Below are positions 34,894 through 44,766 of a stretch of DNA of 64,000 nucleotides, piece by piece. The position numbers and the translations under genes were made by a program. Numbering within the stretch: the first letter of the stretch is position 1; every line of letters starts with the position of its first letter. Source of the DNA: Paenibacillus sp. Soil787 (lineage in GTDB: Bacteria; Bacillota; Bacilli; Paenibacillales; NBRC-103111); NCBI RefSeq assembly GCF_001429545.1, contig NZ_LMSP01000012.1, forward strand, positions 390,555 through 454,554. Reading direction: 5' to 3'. The notes beneath the pieces were generated by a model. That model saw nothing but the letters and a program-made list of their open reading frames with translations, searched no databases and had not been told where the DNA came from.

Positions 34894-35751
34894 TTACACC
34901 GTACTCACGAACGCTGCGATGGTGCCTGGTCCAGCGTGTGCGCCAATAACAGGTCCCAATGTAATGTAGTCAACATGCTCCACAACAAATTGCTGCATGA
35001 TGGCTGCGCGCAGCTGCTCCGCACCTTCCAAATTGTTTGCATGAGCAATGTATAAGCTGCGGATTGTATTACCCGATACATCCGCCGCCAACAGCTCTAA
35101 GATTCGCGCAACCGCTTTTTTGTGACCGCGAACTTTATCAATTGCAGCTACTTCGCCCGCTCGGTCTAGAGAAAGAATGGGCTTTATGTTTAGTAAAGAA
35201 CCGAAAAGAGCGGATGCTTTGCCGATTCTTCCACCTTTTTGCAGGAATTCTAGTGTATCTACAAGGAAGTATATGTAAAAGTTCTCTCTCATCGTTCGTA
35301 CAAGCTCCAAAATCTCATCGACACTTTGCCCCGCCTTAGCTGCTCGGGCAGCAGCTACAGCAAGAGCCCCAATTCCATAGGAAGCCGAGCAGGAATCGAA
35401 TACATGAACCTTGCCTGACGAGTCCTCCAGCATCGTGGAGGCCAGCAGCGCTGATTGGTACGTTCCGCTCAGCACGGATGCCAAGTGAATCGAGATAACC
35501 TCCGTATCGGGCTCTTCCAGCAGTCCCTGATACAAGTCCAGAAACTCCGCAGGAGACGGCTGCGACGTTCGGGGAAAGTACGGTGACGAGGTCAGCTTCG
35601 GATAAAACTCCTCAGACTGCAGCGTCACCGTATCTAAATATTCTTCATCTCCAAAATGGATCTTGAGAGGCACCATCTCGATGTTAAGTTCTTGTCTGAG
35701 TGCCAAAGGTATGTCGGCCGTGCTGTCCGTCACGATACGAATGTTTGTCAA
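34894..35751 (-). CDS. DegV family fatty-acid-binding protein (FakB-type)
   Basis: A 285-residue DegV protein. N-terminal IRIVTDSTADIP and SVLSGTYQSA are the family signatures, and GGRIGKASALFGSLLNIKPIL is the central motif. DegV/FakB proteins hold a fatty acid for phosphorylation by FakA. FakA is encoded just upstream, making a functional pair likely. The start is TTG eight bases after GGAGTG. Confidence 0.92.
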   Translation of the reverse strand: MTNIRIVTDSTADIPLALRQELNIEMVPLKIHFGDEEYLDTVTLQSEEFYPKLTSSPYFPRTSQPSPAEFLDLYQGLLEEPDTEVISIHLASVLSGTYQSALLASTMLEDSSGKVHVFDSCSASYGIGALAVAAARAAKAGQSVDEILELVRTMRENFYIYFLVDTLEFLQKGGRIGKASALFGSLLNIKPILSLDRAGEVAAIDKVRGHKKAVARILELLAADVSGNTIRSLYIAHANNLEGAEQLRAAIMQQFVVEHVDYITLGPVIGAHAGPGTIAAFVSTV

Positions 35752-35800
35752 CAGGGCTCACTCCATTTCACGAATTTACTCCACTGCGAATGGTATTCTA

Positions 35801-37534
35801 TTACTCAACGGAAAACAGGTACGCATACAAAGGCTGTCCGCCAGGATGAAGCTCAATTTCTATTTCAGGATAAGCCGCCTGAATGAACGCCTCCAGCTCC
35901 TCCGTCTCTGCATCGACGGCATCTTCTCCGGTGAGAATAGTGACAATTTCGCTGCTTTCTTCAATCATTTCCTCCAGCAGCTTCTTGCAAGCATCAAGGA
36001 GACTTGGCTGAGAAGATACAATGCGCCCATCTTGAATGCCAATAAAATGGCCCTGTTTGATATCAATTCCGTCCATGTTCGTATCGCGCACAGCGTAAGT
36101 AACTTGGCCCGATTTTACACGTCGAAGTGATTCACCCATGGCTTCCGTATTTGTTATGGCATCCGCCTTCTCTTGGAACGCCAGTATGGCTGCAAGACCT
36201 TGCGGAATCGATTTAGACGGGATCACAATCAGCGTTTTATTGTCTACCAATTCAATAGCTTGCTGCGCAGCCAAAATAATGTTGGAATTGTTGGGCAGCA
36301 CATAGATCGTGTCTGCATCAATACTGTTAACCGCATTCACAATATCCTCGGTGCTCGGGTTCATCGTTTGTCCTCCGGATAGAACAACATCAACGCCTAC
36401 ACTAGACAAAATATCGGTAATGCCGTCACCTAGAGCAACCGCAACGAAACCATACGGCTTGCTTGGCGTTACAGCTGTGGCCGTGGTAGAAATAGAAGCT
36501 TCGTACCCTTCTGTCATATCTTCCAATATATGTGAATGCTGATCGCGCATATTTTCAATTTTGATACGGCTCAAAGCACCGTAATTCATCGCTTGGTTCA
36601 TCACTTCACCCGGGTATTCGGCGTGAATATGAACCTTCACCAACTCGTCATCGGCTACAACCAGCAGCGAATCCCCCAGCTTGCTCAGTTGATCACGAAA
36701 CGTGCCTTCATCGAAAACAAATCCCTTGACCTTGCCTGGAGCAATCGTCAGCATAAATTCCGTGCAGTATCCGAATTCGATGTCTTCCGTAGCCAAATGT
36801 GCCTGTGCGGGAAGATGTGCGTGCACTTCCTTCGCTAGGTTCATGCCGGGAACGAGTGAAACCCCACCAAGTGTTGTATCCATCGTAGCATAGTCATCAC
36901 TCACTTGAACCAGACCGCCGCTTAACGCCGCGACAAAGCCTTCATAGACACACACTAGCCCTTGTCCACCTGCATCAACCACACCAACCTGTTTGAGCAC
37001 AGCAAGCTGCTCAGGCGTTCTAGCGAGGGCTTCCTTTGCTTTGCCAAGAACCTCCTGCATAAGATCAAGCAGATCGCCTCCACGTCGATACTGTGTGGCA
37101 TGCTTAGCGGCTTCTTTCGATACCGTCAAAATTGTTCCTTCCACCGGCTTCACAACAGCTTTGTAAGCTGTCTCTACACCTTGCTGCAGAGCGCCCGCGA
37201 ATTGCTGTACATTTATATGCTCAAGATCATGCACATGCTTCGCGAATCCGCGAAACAGCTGTGACAGAATAACCCCTGAGTTGCCTCTCGCGCCCATCAG
37301 TAACCCTTTGGACAATGCATCAGCTGCTTTCCCAATATGGGAGGATGGCTTCTTTTTAAGTTCCTCACAACCCGCAGTGAGTGTCAAATTCATGTTGGTG
37401 CCGGTGTCTCCGTCGGGTACAGGAAAAACGTTCAATCCATTAACCTTATCTACATTTCTGCGAAGGTTATCCGCACCCGCCAAGACCATGGCAGTGAAGT
37501 CATTTCCATTTATTGAAATAAAGCGCTTACTCAA
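35801..37534 (-). CDS. fakA: Fatty acid kinase subunit FakA (YloV, DAK2 domain)
   Basis: A 577-residue protein: N-terminal DhaL-type ATP-binding domain (about residues 1-200, with PVPDGDTGTNM and GARGNSGVILSQ), a middle domain, and a C-terminal DegV-like region. FakA phosphorylates FakB-bound fatty acids, feeding exogenous fatty acid into phospholipid synthesis through acyl-phosphate, the same intermediate PlsX makes. The start is TTG seven bases after AAGGGG. It follows yloU by 29 bases. Confidence 0.94.
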   Translation of the reverse strand: MSKRFISINGNDFTAMVLAGADNLRRNVDKVNGLNVFPVPDGDTGTNMNLTLTAGCEELKKKPSSHIGKAADALSKGLLMGARGNSGVILSQLFRGFAKHVHDLEHINVQQFAGALQQGVETAYKAVVKPVEGTILTVSKEAAKHATQYRRGGDLLDLMQEVLGKAKEALARTPEQLAVLKQVGVVDAGGQGLVCVYEGFVAALSGGLVQVSDDYATMDTTLGGVSLVPGMNLAKEVHAHLPAQAHLATEDIEFGYCTEFMLTIAPGKVKGFVFDEGTFRDQLSKLGDSLLVVADDELVKVHIHAEYPGEVMNQAMNYGALSRIKIENMRDQHSHILEDMTEGYEASISTTATAVTPSKPYGFVAVALGDGITDILSSVGVDVVLSGGQTMNPSTEDIVNAVNSIDADTIYVLPNNSNIILAAQQAIELVDNKTLIVIPSKSIPQGLAAILAFQEKADAITNTEAMGESLRRVKSGQVTYAVRDTNMDGIDIKQGHFIGIQDGRIVSSQPSLLDACKKLLEEMIEESSEIVTILTGEDAVDAETEELEAFIQAAYPEIEIELHPGGQPLYAYLFSVE

Positions 37535-37563
37535 AGTGATTCCCCTTCCTGGTTATCGGGCTT

Positions 37564-37923
37564 TTACTTGGCTACACGAACGCCTTGAACAAAAATGTTC
37601 ACATCGTCTACATGAAGCCCTACAACGTCGTTCAAAATATATTTGACTTTCGTTTGGACATTGCCTGCGACTACGGATATTTTGGTTCCATAGCTGACAA
37701 TAATATAAAGATCAATTTCGAGTCGCCCGTTTTCACGACGAACTTCGACACCGCGGCTTAAATTGTCCCGGCCTAGCAGTTCAGCTATCCCGTCTTTCAA
37801 TTGCTTTCGCGTTGCCATGCCGACAAGTCCATAACAATCTAACGCAGCGGATCCCGCCAGTGTTGAAATCACTTCATCGGTAATATACACTTTTCCGTAC
37901 TCGGTTGTGAGTTCAATTGGCAT
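37564..37923 (-). CDS. yloU: Asp23/Gls24 family protein YloU
   Basis: A 119-residue Asp23/Gls24 protein (YGKVYITDEVISTLAGSAAL near the start; GLHVDDVNIFVQGVRV at the end). The family is cytosolic, partly membrane-associated and linked to envelope homeostasis. The conserved pairing with fakA suggests a lipid or envelope role; the molecular function is unclear. AAGGAG lies ten bases before the ATG. Confidence 0.92.
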   Translation of the reverse strand: MPIELTTEYGKVYITDEVISTLAGSAALDCYGLVGMATRKQLKDGIAELLGRDNLSRGVEVRRENGRLEIDLYIIVSYGTKISVVAGNVQTKVKYILNDVVGLHVDDVNIFVQGVRVAK

Positions 37924-38269
37924 TATCTAACAACTCCTTCAAGTTTCGCTTCAGCAGGACTAACTTTGTAAGCATTCCCTCTCCTGCTTTGCTTTAAGCA
38001 AATTCGACTTTATCAGTCAATTACTATGTACTTGGAATGCAGGCTAATCTTCATTGTACTATAACATACTGAATAAATAAACGGCAAAAGTGCAGGTAAT
38101 TCGTTGACTAGGCTCCTTTTGCTATGCTATTATATTTAAGTGTGTTTTTGCTGGTTATATAATGAATCGCAACAAACCTAACAATGTCTAAAATTATGGA
38201 AAGCTGTCATGTCAAGTCTTAGGCTTGCCACCCAGGCTGCTTTGTATACTGCCCAAGGAGGTGTCAAAC
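37924..38269. other. Divergent regulatory region between yloU and rpmB
   Basis: Contains the rpmB promoter (38105-38134) and presumably that of yloU-fakA. The 130-base rpmB leader shows no clear strong hairpin. Confidence 0.5.
38105..38134 (+). promoter_or_regulatory. Probable SigA promoter of rpmB
   Basis: TTGACT, an 18-base spacer, then TATTAT, followed by A/T-rich DNA. It lies about 130 bases before the rpmB start. Confidence 0.55.
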
Positions 38270-38458
38270 ATGTCCCGCAAATGTTTCATTACAGGTAAAA
38301 GTCCTTCTTCAGGAAATCACGTGTCCCACGCTAACAATAAAAACAAGCGTACTTGGGGAGTTAACGTTCAAAAGGTTCGCATCCTCGTTGATGGCAAACC
38401 AAAACGGGTTTACGTAAGTACTCGTGCGTTGAAATCCGGAAAAGTGGCTCGCGTTTAA
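38270..38458 (+). CDS. rpmB: 50S ribosomal protein L28 (bL28)
   Basis: A 62-residue basic ribosomal protein starting [16 protein letters not shown]. It has only one cysteine, so it is the zinc-free type. The ATG at 38270 follows AAGGAGG; an in-frame ATG 45 bases upstream is rejected. It is the only plus-strand gene in this part of the housekeeping run, as in B. subtilis. A strong terminator follows. Confidence 0.97.
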   Translation: MSRKCFITGKSPSSGNHVSHANNKNKRTWGVNVQKVRILVDGKPKRVYVSTRALKSGKVARV

Positions 38459-38499
38459 TTCGTAGCTGCGCATACTTACACTTTCTTAATTGAAAGACA

Positions 38500-38526
38500 A
38501 AAAGCACCTTATCGGTGCTTTTTTTG
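38500..38526 (+). terminator. Intrinsic terminator of rpmB
   Basis: AAGCACC / GGTGCTT with a 5-base loop and a TTTTTTT tail, about 42 bases after the stop. Confidence 0.88.
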
Positions 38527-38559
38527 CATTTCTGGGGAATGGAGTTAGTAAGTGTTAGC

Positions 38560-38640
38560 CTAGTTTTTACTAAACGTATTAAGTACGGCTTTCACGAATC
38601 CACCCAAAAATCTTGGTAGTTTGATTGTGTAGAACTTCAT
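38560..38640 (-). CDS. spoVM: Stage V sporulation protein M (SpoVM)
   Basis: A 26-residue amphipathic peptide, MKFYTIKLPRFLGGFVKAVL plus a short basic tail, nearly identical in pattern to B. subtilis SpoVM. SpoVM recognises the convex membrane curvature of the forespore and anchors the coat ATPase SpoIVA. AAGGAGG lies seven bases before the ATG. Its place beside rpmB is the conserved one. It is too short for usual gene callers and easily missed. Confidence 0.95.
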   Translation of the reverse strand: MKFYTIKLPRFLGGFVKAVLNTFSKN

Positions 38641-38657
38641 TCTCTACCCCTCCTTAG

Positions 38658-38815
38658 AGTTTTGTCAGCAAACTGACTCATAAGCATTAGCTTAAAGTTT
38701 TCGCCAGAAAACGGATTAAATAAGCATTAGCTTATACTTTGCGTCAGAGAACTAACTTCGTGAGCATTGGCTTAGAGTTTTCGGAGAAAACTTATGTCGT
38801 AAGCTTCACTAGCTG
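38658..38815. repeat. 40-bp tandem repeat with small hairpins upstream of spoVM
   Basis: The marker AAGCATTAGCTTA recurs at 38682, 38722 and (as GAGCATTGGCTTA) 38762, exactly 40 bases apart, with a degraded fourth near 38800. Between markers are short stem-loops AGTTTT..AAAACT. Noncoding. Confidence 0.8.
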
Positions 38816-38911
38816 CATGACTGCTCCTTAGCATCGTTACAACAGTATATGCCCCGATAGTGAAAAAGTACCTTCTATTTTACTTTCTCCCATCAATTCG
38901 CTTCCAGAAAA

Positions 38912-38945
38912 CAAAAAAAGCTACAAGAGCACTTCGCTCTTGTAA
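38912..38945 (-). terminator. Intrinsic terminator downstream of the 81-residue membrane protein
   Basis: TTACAAGAGC / GCTCTTGTAG with a 5-base loop and a following T run on the minus strand. Confidence 0.88.
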
Positions 38946-38959
38946 CTATATGTATGCGG

Positions 38960-39205
38960 CTAGGGGGCAGTTATACCCAGCTGCGTGTAAAGCGCATAAA
39001 TTAAACTGAAAATAAAATAGAGAAGAACAGAAATAACGATGAACCAAATACGAAACCCTATTTGCTCAAACCTGCGGAAGAATCGCATCCCTACATATAG
39101 GGCGCCAAGCGAGAATATATACTTCGAAACATCGTGTATATTTGAAAAACACGCCAATAGGACTGCGCAAAGCAGACTGTACATCAACAACCAGAGAAAT
39201 CTCAT
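38960..39205 (-). CDS. Small membrane protein of unknown function
   Basis: An 81-residue protein with three hydrophobic segments (about residues 3-20, 28-42 and 50-72) and a basic RFFRRF loop. No family recognised. It takes the place where B. subtilis has thiN, between rpe and spoVM. GAGGGGGA and GAAGG precede the ATG; 17 bases separate it from the rpe stop, so it belongs to the rpe transcript. Confidence 0.65.
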   Translation of the reverse strand: MRFLWLLMYSLLCAVLLACFSNIHDVSKYIFSLGALYVGMRFFRRFEQIGFRIWFIVISVLLYFIFSLIYALYTQLGITAP

Positions 39206-39222
39206 CGTCCTTCGTTCCCCCT

Positions 39223-39873
39223 CTACCCGCGTATCCGCCTGATAGCCTCCGCACGATCGGACTGCCCGAACACAGCATTACCGGCAACCAACACATCGGC
39301 TCCAGCTTCCACCACCTGGCGAGCCGTCACCTCGTTAATACCGCCGTCCACTTCAATATGAAGCCCGTTCAACCCCTTCGCATTCGCTTGTTGACGCAAG
39401 GCGCGAATTTTGCTCAGCATGCCAGGAATGAAAGCCTGTCCGCCGAATCCAGGATTGACCGTCATAATAAGCACAAGATCCAGCTGTTCATCGAGAACAT
39501 GTTCAATTAGCGAAATCGGGGTTGCAGGATTCAGCACAACCCCTGCTTTGACCCCGCTTTGCTTAATAAGATGAAGTGTCCGATGCAGATGCGCACAAGC
39601 CTCCACATGGACGGATATCAAATCGGCACCCGCTTTGACAAAATCAGGGATATAGCGATCTGGCTGCTCAATCATCAAATGAACATCAAGCGGCAGCTTG
39701 GTCACGGGGCGTATCGCTTCAACAACAAGTGGACCAATTGTGATATTGGGCACGAAATGGCCGTCCATGACATCCACATGGATCAAGTCGGCTCCGCCAA
39801 GCTCCGCATCCTTAATCTCTTCCCCAAGCTTAGCGAAGTTAGCTGATAAAATAGAAGGTGCTACATGTACCAT
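39223..39873 (-). CDS. rpe: Ribulose-phosphate 3-epimerase
   Basis: A 216-residue TIM-barrel enzyme of the pentose phosphate pathway interconverting ribulose 5-phosphate and xylulose 5-phosphate. Motifs: [14 protein letters not shown] at the start, [31 protein letters not shown] and EVDGGI, giving the two His, two Asp metal site. GAGGAGG precedes the ATG. It follows rsgA by five bases. Confidence 0.97.
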   Translation of the reverse strand: MVHVAPSILSANFAKLGEEIKDAELGGADLIHVDVMDGHFVPNITIGPLVVEAIRPVTKLPLDVHLMIEQPDRYIPDFVKAGADLISVHVEACAHLHRTLHLIKQSGVKAGVVLNPATPISLIEHVLDEQLDLVLIMTVNPGFGGQAFIPGMLSKIRALRQQANAKGLNGLHIEVDGGINEVTARQVVEAGADVLVAGNAVFGQSDRAEAIRRIRG

Positions 39874-39878
39874 CCGTC

Positions 39879-40808
39879 CTAATACCTCCTCTTCCGATCC
39901 TTGATTTCAGTTAAAAACAACAAGTAATGATCATAACGAGAAGCTGCAATCGTTCCCTCTGCTACCGCATCACGAACCTTGCAATCCGGCTCATGCAGAT
40001 GCAAACAGCCTCTGAACCTGCAGCCCTCCGCTATCGCGGCAAACTCCTTAAAGCAGCCGCTAAGACCCTCCGCTTCGACTTCCATAAAGTCTAACTGGCT
40101 GAATCCCGGCGTATCGGCCACAAGGCCGCCATTCGTGAGCGGCATCAGCTCAACATGACGTGTTGTATGCTTTCCTCTGCCTAATCGCTGAGAAATAGCA
40201 TTCGTCTCTAGATTAAGTCCGCTAATCATCGCGTTAAGCAAAGAAGACTTACCCACACCAGATTGTCCAGCAAAAACGCTGACTGCTCCGTCCAGATGAT
40301 GCAGAATTGCATCCACGCCTTCTTGCAGCTTAGAACTTGTCTTCACTACCGTATAACCGATTCCCTCATAGAGCTTCGTAATCCGCTTCAGCTCGGCAAC
40401 CGTCATGTCTTTGGGAACGGAAGACTCCTCATCTTCGGTCAATAAATCACTTTTCGTGAAACATAACAAAACATCAATGCCCGTATTTTCAATATGGACC
40501 AGAAATTTATCTAACAACTGTAAATTGAGAACAGGCTCTGTCACCGAAAAAACGAGCACAACCACGTTGACATTGGCGATTGGAGGTCGGATGAGCTCCG
40601 AAGTGCGGGGAAGGATTTCAGTAACAGTCCCTTCCCCATTCTCCGTTTCCTCGTACATCACGCGATCTCCAACAAGGGGGGTTATGTTTCTGTTTTTGAA
40701 AACGCCTCTTCCGCGGCAGGTAACCGTCTTGGCTTCACGGAGATCCGCCTCCTCGGGCAGCACATAATAATAGCCGCTTAGCGCTTTTACGATGTATCCT
40801 TGCGGCAT
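39879..40808 (-). CDS. rsgA: Ribosome small subunit-dependent GTPase RsgA
   Basis: A 309-residue circularly permuted GTPase that checks late 30S maturation. OB domain first, then G4 (FTKSD) before G1 ([12 protein letters not shown]) and G3 (DTPGF), the permuted order of the family, and a C-terminal zinc site ([14 protein letters not shown]). It overlaps prkC by one base (TAATG). In B. subtilis PrkC phosphorylates this GTPase, in keeping with the shared operon. Confidence 0.97.
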   Translation of the reverse strand: MPQGYIVKALSGYYYVLPEEADLREAKTVTCRGRGVFKNRNITPLVGDRVMYEETENGEGTVTEILPRTSELIRPPIANVNVVVLVFSVTEPVLNLQLLDKFLVHIENTGIDVLLCFTKSDLLTEDEESSVPKDMTVAELKRITKLYEGIGYTVVKTSSKLQEGVDAILHHLDGAVSVFAGQSGVGKSSLLNAMISGLNLETNAISQRLGRGKHTTRHVELMPLTNGGLVADTPGFSQLDFMEVEAEGLSGCFKEFAAIAEGCRFRGCLHLHEPDCKVRDAVAEGTIAASRYDHYLLFLTEIKDRKRRY

Positions 40809-42922
40809 TAAGGTGTGCCTCCAGCAGGTGGTTTAGAAACAGCGCCGCCAGTTTGACCTTGCCCACTGCCGCCAACCGGAATAGCCGGTCCATTGCTTTG
40901 CTGTTTAGGCGATGGCGATGGTAACGTGGAAGGGCTAGGCGATACTGTCTTTCCATTTTTTTGATCCAAGTAGTCTTGATATGTGCGAGTAATGGAGTTG
41001 ACCAAGTTATCTCCTTCTTTAATCAAGATGACAGCTTTCTTATCTGGAGAAACAATAACTTTGACATCCATATTCTGAGGCTTCGATACTTTTTCTGTTT
41101 TGTATTCGAAGTTCTCATACTGGGCATCACTTACGACAATTTTGAACTCGGAATCTTTGCCTTCCGTCGTCGGCTTCACAGCAATGCTTACCGTCAGTTG
41201 TCCGGCATCCTCCGGCAATCCGTCACTAATCACCAAGGAAATCTCGGCACCAACGGAGACGTCCTGATTTTTTGTAAAAGGAAACTGTTGAATGACCTTG
41301 CCTTTGGCGATCTTGTAGCTCTTCTCGCGCGTAATCCCGTTCACAGGAAGCTTCAAATTAAGTTTGGTAATCTGCGCCTTAGCATCTGCTTCCGTCATTC
41401 CGATGAGATCCGGCATTTTAAACGTTTCCTTGGCTTTGCTTACGGTAAAAGCAATGACCGCTTTGTCCGACTCAAACTCTTCGCCAGCCAGAGGGGATTG
41501 CTTCAAAATGATATCTGGCGCACCATCAGACGTCTCTTGTGTAATCGTAATCTGCTCATCCTTGATGCCGAGGGCTTGCAGCTTCAGCTTAACATCCTTA
41601 TATGGCTGCCCTGCATAATTATCCATCTTGATTTTGGGCGTACCCTTACTAACATACAGCGTCACTTTGGTGCCCACATTCATTCTCATCCCGGTAGGAT
41701 CTTGACGAATGACAATGTCTTTAGCCAGCTTGCTGTCCGTATCATATTCAACCGTGGAGCCCAGTTTAACCGCCGTCAATTCTGCTTGAGCTTGAATCAA
41801 CGGTTTGCCTGCCACATTGGGAACCTCGACCGTTTCAATCGCGAACATCCCTTTCACGTACCCGACCATATACCACATAGCGCCGAGCACCATTAACAAA
41901 ACGACAATCCAAATGAGCGGCTTAATCCACCCTTTTCCTTTGGAAGGAGCTGGCTCTTCCCGCAAGGCAGGTTTCTCAGGTACATCATCATCATCATCAT
42001 CGAACTGTCCGAGTTGGTCTGCGCGAATCGCAGGCATCACTAGGGTACGCTCTTCGTCCATCCCATCCGCATCCCAGAAAGCGACCTTCGCTTCATTCCG
42101 GCGATCCGGATTCAAACAGGTATCGAGATCTGCCATCATTAGCTTCGCTGACTGGTAGCGTTCTTCAGGCTTTTTGCGCATGGCTCTCAAAATAATGTTC
42201 TCCACGCTTTGCGGAATGAGAGGATTCACCTTACGCGGTTCTTCCACATCTTCCTGCAAATGCTTCAAAGCTACAGAAATCGGGCTCTCACCGAGAAAAG
42301 GCAGGCGAGCTGTCAGCATTTGATACATCACGATACCCAAAGAATACAAATCGGATTTCTCCCCTGTATTCGTCCCTTTGGCATGCTCCGGTGAGAAATA
42401 GTGCACAGAACCGACAACCGATCCGGTTTGTGTGATGGTGGAAGACGTGGCAGCCCGTGCGATACCGAAATCCGTCACTTTCACACGGCCATTTTTGCCG
42501 ATCAAAATATTGTGCGGTTTGATATCCCGATGAATGATTTCATTGTGGTGAGCGTGATCGAGGGCATCTGCAATCTGACTCGCGTAGTGAACCGCATCTT
42601 CGACCTGCAGCGGTGCTCTCTCTTTGATGACATCATTCAAGGTCGTGCCTTCTATGTATTCCATCACAATATAATGCACGTCTTCTTCTTGTCCGACGTC
42701 ATAAATACTGACGACATTAGGATGAGAAAGTGAAGCGGCTGCTTGAGCTTCTCTACGGAAACGACGAATGAATTCTTCATCGTGCACATACTGCTGGCGC
42801 AGTACTTTCACAGCCACTTTACGATTTAATAATAGATCATGCCCTTTGTAGACTAAAGCCATGCCGCCTCCGCCAATACGATCTAAGATTTCATAGCGGC
42901 CTCCAAGCTTTCTACCGATCAA
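40808..42922 (-). CDS. prkC: Serine/threonine protein kinase PrkC with PASTA repeats
   Basis: A 704-residue transmembrane kinase. Kinase domain, residues 1-270: glycine loop GGGGMALV, catalytic HRDIKPHNIL, DFGIARA, with activation loop threonines. One membrane helix is near residue 340 (WIVVLLMVLGAMWYMVGYV). Three PASTA repeats follow (PNVAGKPL, DNYAGQPY, PDLIGMTE), then a beta domain and a Ser/Pro/Gly-rich tail ending PPAGGTP. PASTA repeats sense muropeptides; PrkC controls cell wall and germination responses. Overlaps prpC by four bases (ATGA). Confidence 0.96.
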   Translation of the reverse strand: MIGRKLGGRYEILDRIGGGGMALVYKGHDLLLNRKVAVKVLRQQYVHDEEFIRRFRREAQAAASLSHPNVVSIYDVGQEEDVHYIVMEYIEGTTLNDVIKERAPLQVEDAVHYASQIADALDHAHHNEIIHRDIKPHNILIGKNGRVKVTDFGIARAATSSTITQTGSVVGSVHYFSPEHAKGTNTGEKSDLYSLGIVMYQMLTARLPFLGESPISVALKHLQEDVEEPRKVNPLIPQSVENIILRAMRKKPEERYQSAKLMMADLDTCLNPDRRNEAKVAFWDADGMDEERTLVMPAIRADQLGQFDDDDDDVPEKPALREEPAPSKGKGWIKPLIWIVVLLMVLGAMWYMVGYVKGMFAIETVEVPNVAGKPLIQAQAELTAVKLGSTVEYDTDSKLAKDIVIRQDPTGMRMNVGTKVTLYVSKGTPKIKMDNYAGQPYKDVKLKLQALGIKDEQITITQETSDGAPDIILKQSPLAGEEFESDKAVIAFTVSKAKETFKMPDLIGMTEADAKAQITKLNLKLPVNGITREKSYKIAKGKVIQQFPFTKNQDVSVGAEISLVISDGLPEDAGQLTVSIAVKPTTEGKDSEFKIVVSDAQYENFEYKTEKVSKPQNMDVKVIVSPDKKAVILIKEGDNLVNSITRTYQDYLDQKNGKTVSPSPSTLPSPSPKQQSNGPAIPVGGSGQGQTGGAVSKPPAGGTP

Positions 42923-43683
42923 TTCCCATCACCCCTTTTTTCGTCCGAATCATGATCGTGCGCAAGTAAAACGACCGTTACGTTATCGTCTCCACCTTCA
43001 TCAAGCGCGCTTTGAATCAACTGTTCCGCTGCATCTTCCATACGTTCATGTGAATTGACAATGCGTAAAATGTCGCCGGAATCTACCAATCCGCTTAAAC
43101 CATCCGTACAGATCAGAACGATATCACCCGGACGCCACGCGTACTCATAGAGATCCACCTCTACGCCCGGCTCTGTGCCTAGTGCACGTGTAATCCAGTT
43201 ACGTCTAGGGTGATGATCGGCCTCTTCGATGGTAATCTGCCCGGTCTTTACGAGCTCATACACCAAAGAATGATCTTCCGTTAGTTGTGTGATCGATTCA
43301 CCGGTGATCTTGTAAGCGCGGCTGTCACCGATATGTCCAATAATAAGAAGCTCTTGCGAAGCAATAATGGCAACAACCGTCGTGCCCATGCCATGATAAC
43401 TTTCTTGCCCTGAGGCGAATTCATAAATTTTCTCATTCGCCTTTTCAATGGCTTCCTTCAGCACTTGCTTACAAGCTTCAACAGACATTCCCCAATGGAT
43501 CGATTGCAGCTCGTCTGCAATCATTTCGATGGCCATTTGGCTGGCGATATCACCAGCTTGATGTCCCCCCATGCCATCAGCCACAATAGCCAAAGATAGG
43601 CCATTGAGATCATGATGGATGGCGGCTCGGTCCTCATTCACTAAACGGACTTTGCCAATATCGGTACGGCTTACCATCTTCAT
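42919..43683 (-). CDS. prpC: PP2C-type protein phosphatase PrpC
   Basis: A 254-residue PPM phosphatase that reverses PrkC phosphorylation. Metal-binding motifs RLVNEDR, VADGMGGHQAGD, IGDSRAY, CTDGLSGLV and GGDDNVTVV are in order. Overlap with prkC ensures balanced expression of the pair. It lies 15 bases after rlmN. Confidence 0.97.
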   Translation of the reverse strand: MKMVSRTDIGKVRLVNEDRAAIHHDLNGLSLAIVADGMGGHQAGDIASQMAIEMIADELQSIHWGMSVEACKQVLKEAIEKANEKIYEFASGQESYHGMGTTVVAIIASQELLIIGHIGDSRAYKITGESITQLTEDHSLVYELVKTGQITIEEADHHPRRNWITRALGTEPGVEVDLYEYAWRPGDIVLICTDGLSGLVDSGDILRIVNSHERMEDAAEQLIQSALDEGGDDNVTVVLLAHDHDSDEKRGDGN

Positions 43684-43698
43684 CCGGATTTCACCTCA

Positions 43699-44766
43699 TT
43701 ACTTGTTCTCCATATGCTTCGCGCGCAGTTGTCCGCAGGCAGCAGCAATGTCACTACCTTGTTCACGACGTATGGTGGCATTAATTTTGCCCTTCTCAAG
43801 AATACGTTGGAAGGTGAAAATATCATCCCTAGGCGTACGTTTGAAATCCCGTTCGGCCACGAAATTCACAGGAATCAGGTTCACATGGCTAAGCGGCATA
43901 TCCTTCAGCACTTGTGCTAGTTCCTCTGCATGTTCAGGCTGGTCATTCACTTCCCCCATAAGGGCATATTCAAACGTAATTCGTCTGCCGGTTTTGGCAA
44001 TGTAATACTTACACGCATCAATTAAATCTACGAATGGGAATCTACGATTGACAGGCATCAGCTTGGATCTGAGCGTATCATTCGGCGCATGAATAGATAT
44101 CGCCAGATTGACTTGCAAATTCTCATCAGCGAACTTGTAAATGTTCGGCACAATCCCACTCGTCGATACCGTGATATGACGCTGTCCAATGTTCAGACCT
44201 TTGGGGTGAATCATGACACGAAGGAAATTCATCGTCGCTTCATAATTTTCAAAAGGCTCGCCAATACCCATGATGACGATGGAAGAGATTCGCTCCTCAG
44301 TCTCATCCAGCAATTTCTGGGCTTTAACAACTTGGGCCACAATCTCACCCGGTCTCAAGTCCCGCTTCAAACCGCCCAACGTAGATGCACAAAACGTACA
44401 CCCTACCCGGCACCCAACCTGCGTTGTAACGCAAATACTGTTGCCGTAGTTGTGCTTCATGACAACTGTTTCAATGGCATTCTTGTCTTCCAATTCAAAT
44501 AAAAACTTGACTGTACCGTCCTGCGACTGATACTTGGCAATTTCGGAAAGCGTAACGAACTCAAACTGATCCTTCAGTTTGTCCCGCAGCGTCTTCGGCA
44601 AGTTCGACATCTCATCGAAGCTGAATACCCGCTTAATATAAAGCCAATCGAAAATTTGCCCGGCACGAAAGGAGGACTCGCCGTTCTCTTTTACCCAGCT
44701 CTGCCATTCATCCCAATTCAAATCATATACAAACGGTTTATCTTTCTCATAAGGTTTATTTCCCAT
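43699..44766 (-). CDS. rlmN: 23S rRNA/tRNA adenine C2-methyltransferase RlmN
   Basis: A 355-residue radical SAM enzyme that methylates A2503 of 23S rRNA and A37 of some tRNAs. The CxxxCxxC cluster motif is CRVGCTFC, and the conserved catalytic cysteine lies near the end ([11 protein letters not shown]). A GTG three codons upstream is possible as start. The neighbouring upstream region carries a 52-bp hairpin repeat array. Confidence 0.96.
   Translation of the reverse strand: MGNKPYEKDKPFVYDLNWDEWQSWVKENGESSFRAGQIFDWLYIKRVFSFDEMSNLPKTLRDKLKDQFEFVTLSEIAKYQSQDGTVKFLFELEDKNAIETVVMKHNYGNSICVTTQVGCRVGCTFCASTLGGLKRDLRPGEIVAQVVKAQKLLDETEERISSIVIMGIGEPFENYEATMNFLRVMIHPKGLNIGQRHITVSTSGIVPNIYKFADENLQVNLAISIHAPNDTLRSKLMPVNRRFPFVDLIDACKYYIAKTGRRITFEYALMGEVNDQPEHAEELAQVLKDMPLSHVNLIPVNFVAERDFKRTPRDDIFTFQRILEKGKINATIRREQGSDIAAACGQLRAKHMENK

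Noticed and set aside
40961..41896. Plus-strand frame of 311 codons opposite prkC
   Set aside because: Antisense to the PASTA and linker region of PrkC; no domain or start signal.
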